Shown here: positions 60,838-64,000 of the stretch, one piece after another
How positions within the stretch are numbered: the stretch's first letter is position 1
Layout of the letters: every line of letters begins with the position of its first letter
Assembly (NCBI GenBank): GCA_020635135.1
Contig: JACKAJ010000015.1
Location: forward strand, 1,550,001-1,614,000
Source of the DNA: Halobacteriovoraceae bacterium
GTDB lineage: Bacteria > Bdellovibrionota > Bacteriovoracia > Bacteriovoracales > Bacteriovoracaceae
Reading direction: 5' to 3'
Length of the DNA: 64,000 nucleotides
Position numbers and translations under genes: made by a program
The notes under the pieces: model-generated
What the model was told of the DNA's origin: nothing
Seen by the model: only the letters and a program-made list of their open reading frames with translations
Databases searched by the model: none

Positions 60838-62763
60838 ATGGGAAAAATTATTGGAATTGACTTAGGAACAACAAACTCTTGTGTTGCTGTCCTCGAAAAT
60901 GGAAAATACAAAATCATACCGAACGCAGAAGGAAACAATACAACTCCTTCAGTGGTTGCTTTTGGGAACAACGATGAAAAACTTGTAGGGCAAGTAGCCA
61001 AAAGACAAGCGGTCACTAATCCTCACAAAACACTTTTTGGTATTAAAAGATTAATCGGAAGAAAAGCAACTGATAAAGAAGTTACTAAATTTAAAGAAGT
61101 TGCTCCTTTTGAAATTTTTGCCAATAAAAATGGCGATGCCTGGGTAAAAGTTGATGGTAAAGAAACTTCTCCTCAAGAAATTTCAGCAGCGATCCTCGAA
61201 AAAATGAAAAAGTCTGCTGAAGATTATCTTGGAGAGTCTGTAACTGAAGCGGTGATCACTGTTCCTGCATACTTTAACGATGCTCAAAGACAAGCAACAA
61301 AAGATGCAGGGAGAATTGCAGGGCTTGACGTGAAAAGAATTATTAACGAGCCAACAGCTGCAGCCCTTGCTTATGGTCTCGATCAAAAACATGATAAAAA
61401 CATTGCCGTCTTTGACTTTGGGGGTGGGACTTTTGATATTTCCATTCTTGAAATCACTTCAGATGGTGTCTTTGAAGTTAAGTCTACTAACGGGGATACT
61501 TTCCTCGGAGGAGAAGACTTTGATTATGTCATCATTAATTGGATGGCCGAAGAGTTCAAAAAAGAAACAGGTGTCGATCTCAAACAAGATAAGATGGCAC
61601 TCCAAAGATTGAAAGAAGCTGCAGAGAAAGCAAAGCATGAACTTTCTTCAACGACTCAAACAGATATTAATCTTCCGTTTATTACAGCTGATGCTAGCGG
61701 ACCTAAGCACTTGAATATGAATCTTACTAGAGCGACTTTTGAGTCCTTGATTTCTAGTCTTGTTGATCGCTTGGTCGAGCCTTGTAAAACGGCTTTGAAA
61801 GATTCAGGACTAAACCAAAGTGAAATTCACGACGTTATCTTAGTTGGGGGATCGACGAGGGTTCCTATCGTTCAAGCAAAAGTTAAAGAAATCTTTGGAA
61901 AAGAACCTCATAAAGGTGTTAACCCTGACGAAGTTGTTGCTGCCGGTGCAGCCATCCAAGGGGGAGTTCTTGCTGGAGACGTTAAAGACGTTCTTCTCCT
62001 CGACGTTACTCCTCTATCACTTGGGATTGAAACACTTGGTGGAGTTTTTACGAAAATTATCGAGAAAAACACTACGATTCCTGCAAAAAAATCTCAAGTT
62101 TTCTCGACAGCTCAAGATAATCAGCCAGCTGTGAGTATTCATGTTCTTCAAGGGGAAAGAGAGTTTTCTCAAGACAATAAAACGTTGGGAAGATTTGATT
62201 TGACCGGAATTGCTCCCGCTCCACGAGGAGTACCTCAAGTTGAAGTGACTTTTGATATCGATGCGAATGGTATCGTTAATGTTTCTGCTGTCGATAAAGC
62301 CACTGGTAAAAAACAAGAAATTAGAATTACAAGTGGTTCAGGGTTGACTGAGGAAGAAATTCAAAAAATGGTGAAAGAAGCGGAAGAAAACCGTGAATCT
62401 GACCACAAAAGAAGGGAAGTTGTTGATGCAAGAAACAATCTCGACTCATTGATCTTTGCTACTGAGAAAATGATCAAAGACAATGGTGAGAAAATTACTG
62501 CTGATCAAAAAACTAAGCTCGAAGCCGCAGTCAATGAAGCAAAAACCAAGTTAACGAGCGAAGTACTTGCTGAAATTAAGACTGCAACGGAAACATTGCA
62601 GACAGCATCTCACGAAGTTGCCCAAACACTTTATCAAGCTGGAGCTACGGATACAGGGGCTCAAGCTGATAACTCTTCCACTGGAAGTACTCAGGGTTCA
62701 CAGCAAGCTTCAGGTAAAAAAGACGATGATGATGTTGTAGATGCTGATTTTAAAGAAGTATAA
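60838..62763 (+). CDS. dnaK: Chaperone DnaK (Hsp70)
   Basis: The 641-residue chaperone has the ATPase domain (GIDLGTTNSCVAVLENG, VFDFGGGTFDISIL, VGGSTRVPIVQ), the DLLLDVTPLSLGIET-type linker (here VLLLDVTPLSLGIETLGG), the substrate domain and a C-terminal tail ending in an acidic DDDVVDADFKEV motif. AAGGAG precedes the ATG. Confidence 0.99.
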   Translation: MGKIIGIDLGTTNSCVAVLENGKYKIIPNAEGNNTTPSVVAFGNNDEKLVGQVAKRQAVTNPHKTLFGIKRLIGRKATDKEVTKFKEVAPFEIFANKNGDAWVKVDGKETSPQEISAAILEKMKKSAEDYLGESVTEAVITVPAYFNDAQRQATKDAGRIAGLDVKRIINEPTAAALAYGLDQKHDKNIAVFDFGGGTFDISILEITSDGVFEVKSTNGDTFLGGEDFDYVIINWMAEEFKKETGVDLKQDKMALQRLKEAAEKAKHELSSTTQTDINLPFITADASGPKHLNMNLTRATFESLISSLVDRLVEPCKTALKDSGLNQSEIHDVILVGGSTRVPIVQAKVKEIFGKEPHKGVNPDEVVAAGAAIQGGVLAGDVKDVLLLDVTPLSLGIETLGGVFTKIIEKNTTIPAKKSQVFSTAQDNQPAVSIHVLQGEREFSQDNKTLGRFDLTGIAPAPRGVPQVEVTFDIDANGIVNVSAVDKATGKKQEIRITSGSGLTEEEIQKMVKEAEENRESDHKRREVVDARNNLDSLIFATEKMIKDNGEKITADQKTKLEAAVNEAKTKLTSEVLAEIKTATETLQTASHEVAQTLYQAGATDTGAQADNSSTGSTQGSQQASGKKDDDDVVDADFKEV

Positions 62764-62780
62764 TAGACTAGCCCGATTTA

Positions 62781-62854
62781 AGCTTTTCAGGGGTGTCGCT
62801 TGGCTGTTGCGGTATTCTAAATACAGCTTCCAGCCAGCTCCTGCCTGAAAAGTT
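62781..62854 (+). ncRNA. Structured element between dnaK and dnaJ
   Basis: AGCTTTTCAGG (62781-62791) pairs with CCTGAAAAGTT (62844-62854), including one G-U pair. Inside, TGGCTG (62801-62806) pairs with CAGCCA (62831-62836), and GTATT pairs with AATAC around a 3-nt loop. The result is one long interrupted hairpin of 74 nt. No T-run follows, so it is not a simple terminator. It may control the amount of dnaJ mRNA. Confidence 0.5.
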
Positions 62855-62888
62855 AAATCTTGCCAGTCGAAAAATTAGGAAGAATCCA

Positions 62889-63962
62889 ATGTCCTCTAAA
62901 CGTGATTATTATGAAGTCCTTGGTGTCAGTAAAACGGCTACCAAGGACGAAATTAAAAAAGCTTATCGAAAGCTTGCTTTAAAATATCATCCTGATAGAA
63001 ATTCAGGTGATAAAGATGCAGAAGCAAAATTTAAAGAAGCTTCAGAAGCAGCAGAAGTCCTCTTAAGTGAAGAAAAGAGAAAGACATACGATCAGTTTGG
63101 ACATTCAGGACTTGACGGTCAGGGTTTTGGTGGATTTCAATCAGGAGATTTCGGAGATCTTGGAGATATTTTTGGAGATATCTTCGGAGATTTCTTTGGC
63201 GGAGGAGGGCGTAGTAGTCGCCGTCGCAGAAGCTATGGATACAAAGGCCAAGATCTTGTCACTGAATTGGTTGTTAGTTTTCAAGAAGCTGCATTTGGTG
63301 CCGAAAAAGAAATTACAATCACTCGTGAAATAATCAAAGAAGGAACATCCCCGCAAACTTGTTCAACTTGTGGGGGAACTGGTGAAGTTCGCCGGCAACA
63401 AGGATTTTTTACAATTTCTCAAACATGCTATCAGTGCCAAGGGCGAGGTGAAATTGTCCAAACATCAAAGAAAAAATCTAAACTGAGTGTCAAAGTCCCT
63501 GCAGGTATAGATAACGGGCAAAAACTTAAACTTTCTGGAGAAGGCGGGCTTGGATTTAAAGGTGGTCCCAACGGTGATCTTTATGTCGACGTCTATGTGG
63601 AAACTCATCCTTTCTTTAGAAGAGATGGCTATGATGTTTACTGTGAAGTCCCTATTAGTTTTGCCCAAGCAGCCTTAGGGGCAGAAGTCGAAGTTCCAAC
63701 ACTTGCCGGGAAAGTTATGTTAACAATTCCAGCGGGTACTCAATCTCACAAAAAAATGAGATTGAAAGGTAAGGGGATTACTCGTCTCGATAGTTATGGA
63801 ACCGGTGATCAGATTATCAATATAATTGTAGAGACTCCGACACATCTCAATTCAGAACAAAAAGAACTTTTTGGAAAACTTGCAGAACTCGAAACCAAGC
63901 ATGGTCAATCAAACCCAATGGCCCGAGGCTTCTTTGACAAAGTGCGAGACTTCTTTCAGTAA
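62889..63962 (+). CDS. dnaJ: Chaperone DnaJ with a single zinc centre
   Basis: The 357-residue co-chaperone has a J domain with HPD (34-36), a Gly/Phe-rich linker (about 73-110), a reduced zinc region and C-terminal substrate-binding domains. Only two CxxCxGxG motifs exist, CSTCGGTG (Cys158/161) and CYQCQGRG (Cys180/183); the first and fourth motifs of normal DnaJ are missing. The ATG at 62889 has AGGA upstream. A longer GTG-initiated frame from 62793 covers the hairpin and is unlikely. It ends 38 bp from the window edge. Confidence 0.95.
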   Translation: MSSKRDYYEVLGVSKTATKDEIKKAYRKLALKYHPDRNSGDKDAEAKFKEASEAAEVLLSEEKRKTYDQFGHSGLDGQGFGGFQSGDFGDLGDIFGDIFGDFFGGGGRSSRRRRSYGYKGQDLVTELVVSFQEAAFGAEKEITITREIIKEGTSPQTCSTCGGTGEVRRQQGFFTISQTCYQCQGRGEIVQTSKKKSKLSVKVPAGIDNGQKLKLSGEGGLGFKGGPNGDLYVDVYVETHPFFRRDGYDVYCEVPISFAQAALGAEVEVPTLAGKVMLTIPAGTQSHKKMRLKGKGITRLDSYGTGDQIINIIVETPTHLNSEQKELFGKLAELETKHGQSNPMARGFFDKVRDFFQ

Positions 63963-64000
63963 ATTGCCAATAATTCTCTTTCATGTGAAACTTACATTTA

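Noticed and set aside
62793..62888. Longer dnaJ starting at a GTG.
   Set aside because: The extra 32 residues lie across the hairpin and precede a normal DnaJ start with its own AGGA site.

Overview
The window comes from an AT-rich bacterium. Its lipoproteins, periplasmic proteins, HD-GYP-like protein and giant extracellular repeat protein fit the predatory Bdellovibrionota, most likely a Bacteriovorax/Halobacteriovorax/Peredibacter relative. That placement is inferred from gene content and base composition, not from a marker-gene search.

Positions 1-25730 are one reading frame, open at the left edge. It encodes more than 8,570 residues of a giant repeat protein with about 78 FN3/Ig-like domains of roughly 100 residues, each with two cysteines. 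The domains form a higher-order array: eight domain types recur in fixed order with a period of exactly 2409 bp (803 codons) over seven complete superunits (about 3457-20319). Divergent repeats flank the array, and the C-terminus carries three related beta-rich modules. A small lipoprotein gene follows 6 bp downstream. Convergent to it are two overlapping genes for FKBP-type lipoproteins.

Positions 27866-44556 hold a degenerate HD-GYP-like gene, tuf, and the long S10-spc-alpha ribosomal protein cluster (rpsJ to rplQ with secY, adk and rpoA), ending in a membrane-anchored TlpA-type thioredoxin. The usual map, infA and rpsD genes are missing from their standard places. A 38-codon rpmJ is present.

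Positions 44717-51002 hold a sigma-54 activator, a cupin gene whose ribosome binding site lies in a perfect hairpin, a small exported protein behind paired palindromes, and a three-gene acyl-CoA carboxylase operon (carboxyltransferase, biotin carboxylase, biotin carrier). Positions 51178-57406 hold an unknown protein behind a FliA-like promoter, a YceI protein, a REP-like hairpin, an exported NTF2-like protein, a PQ-loop-like membrane protein, an M16 protease, and hemW divergent from it.

Positions 57407-59857 encode an exported 816-residue protein that appears to contain two uracil-DNA-glycosylase-like folds. This is the most unexpected single gene after the giant protein. The window ends with grpE-dnaK-dnaJ behind an RpoH-like promoter. 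This DnaJ keeps only two of the four zinc motifs, and a structured element separates dnaK from dnaJ.
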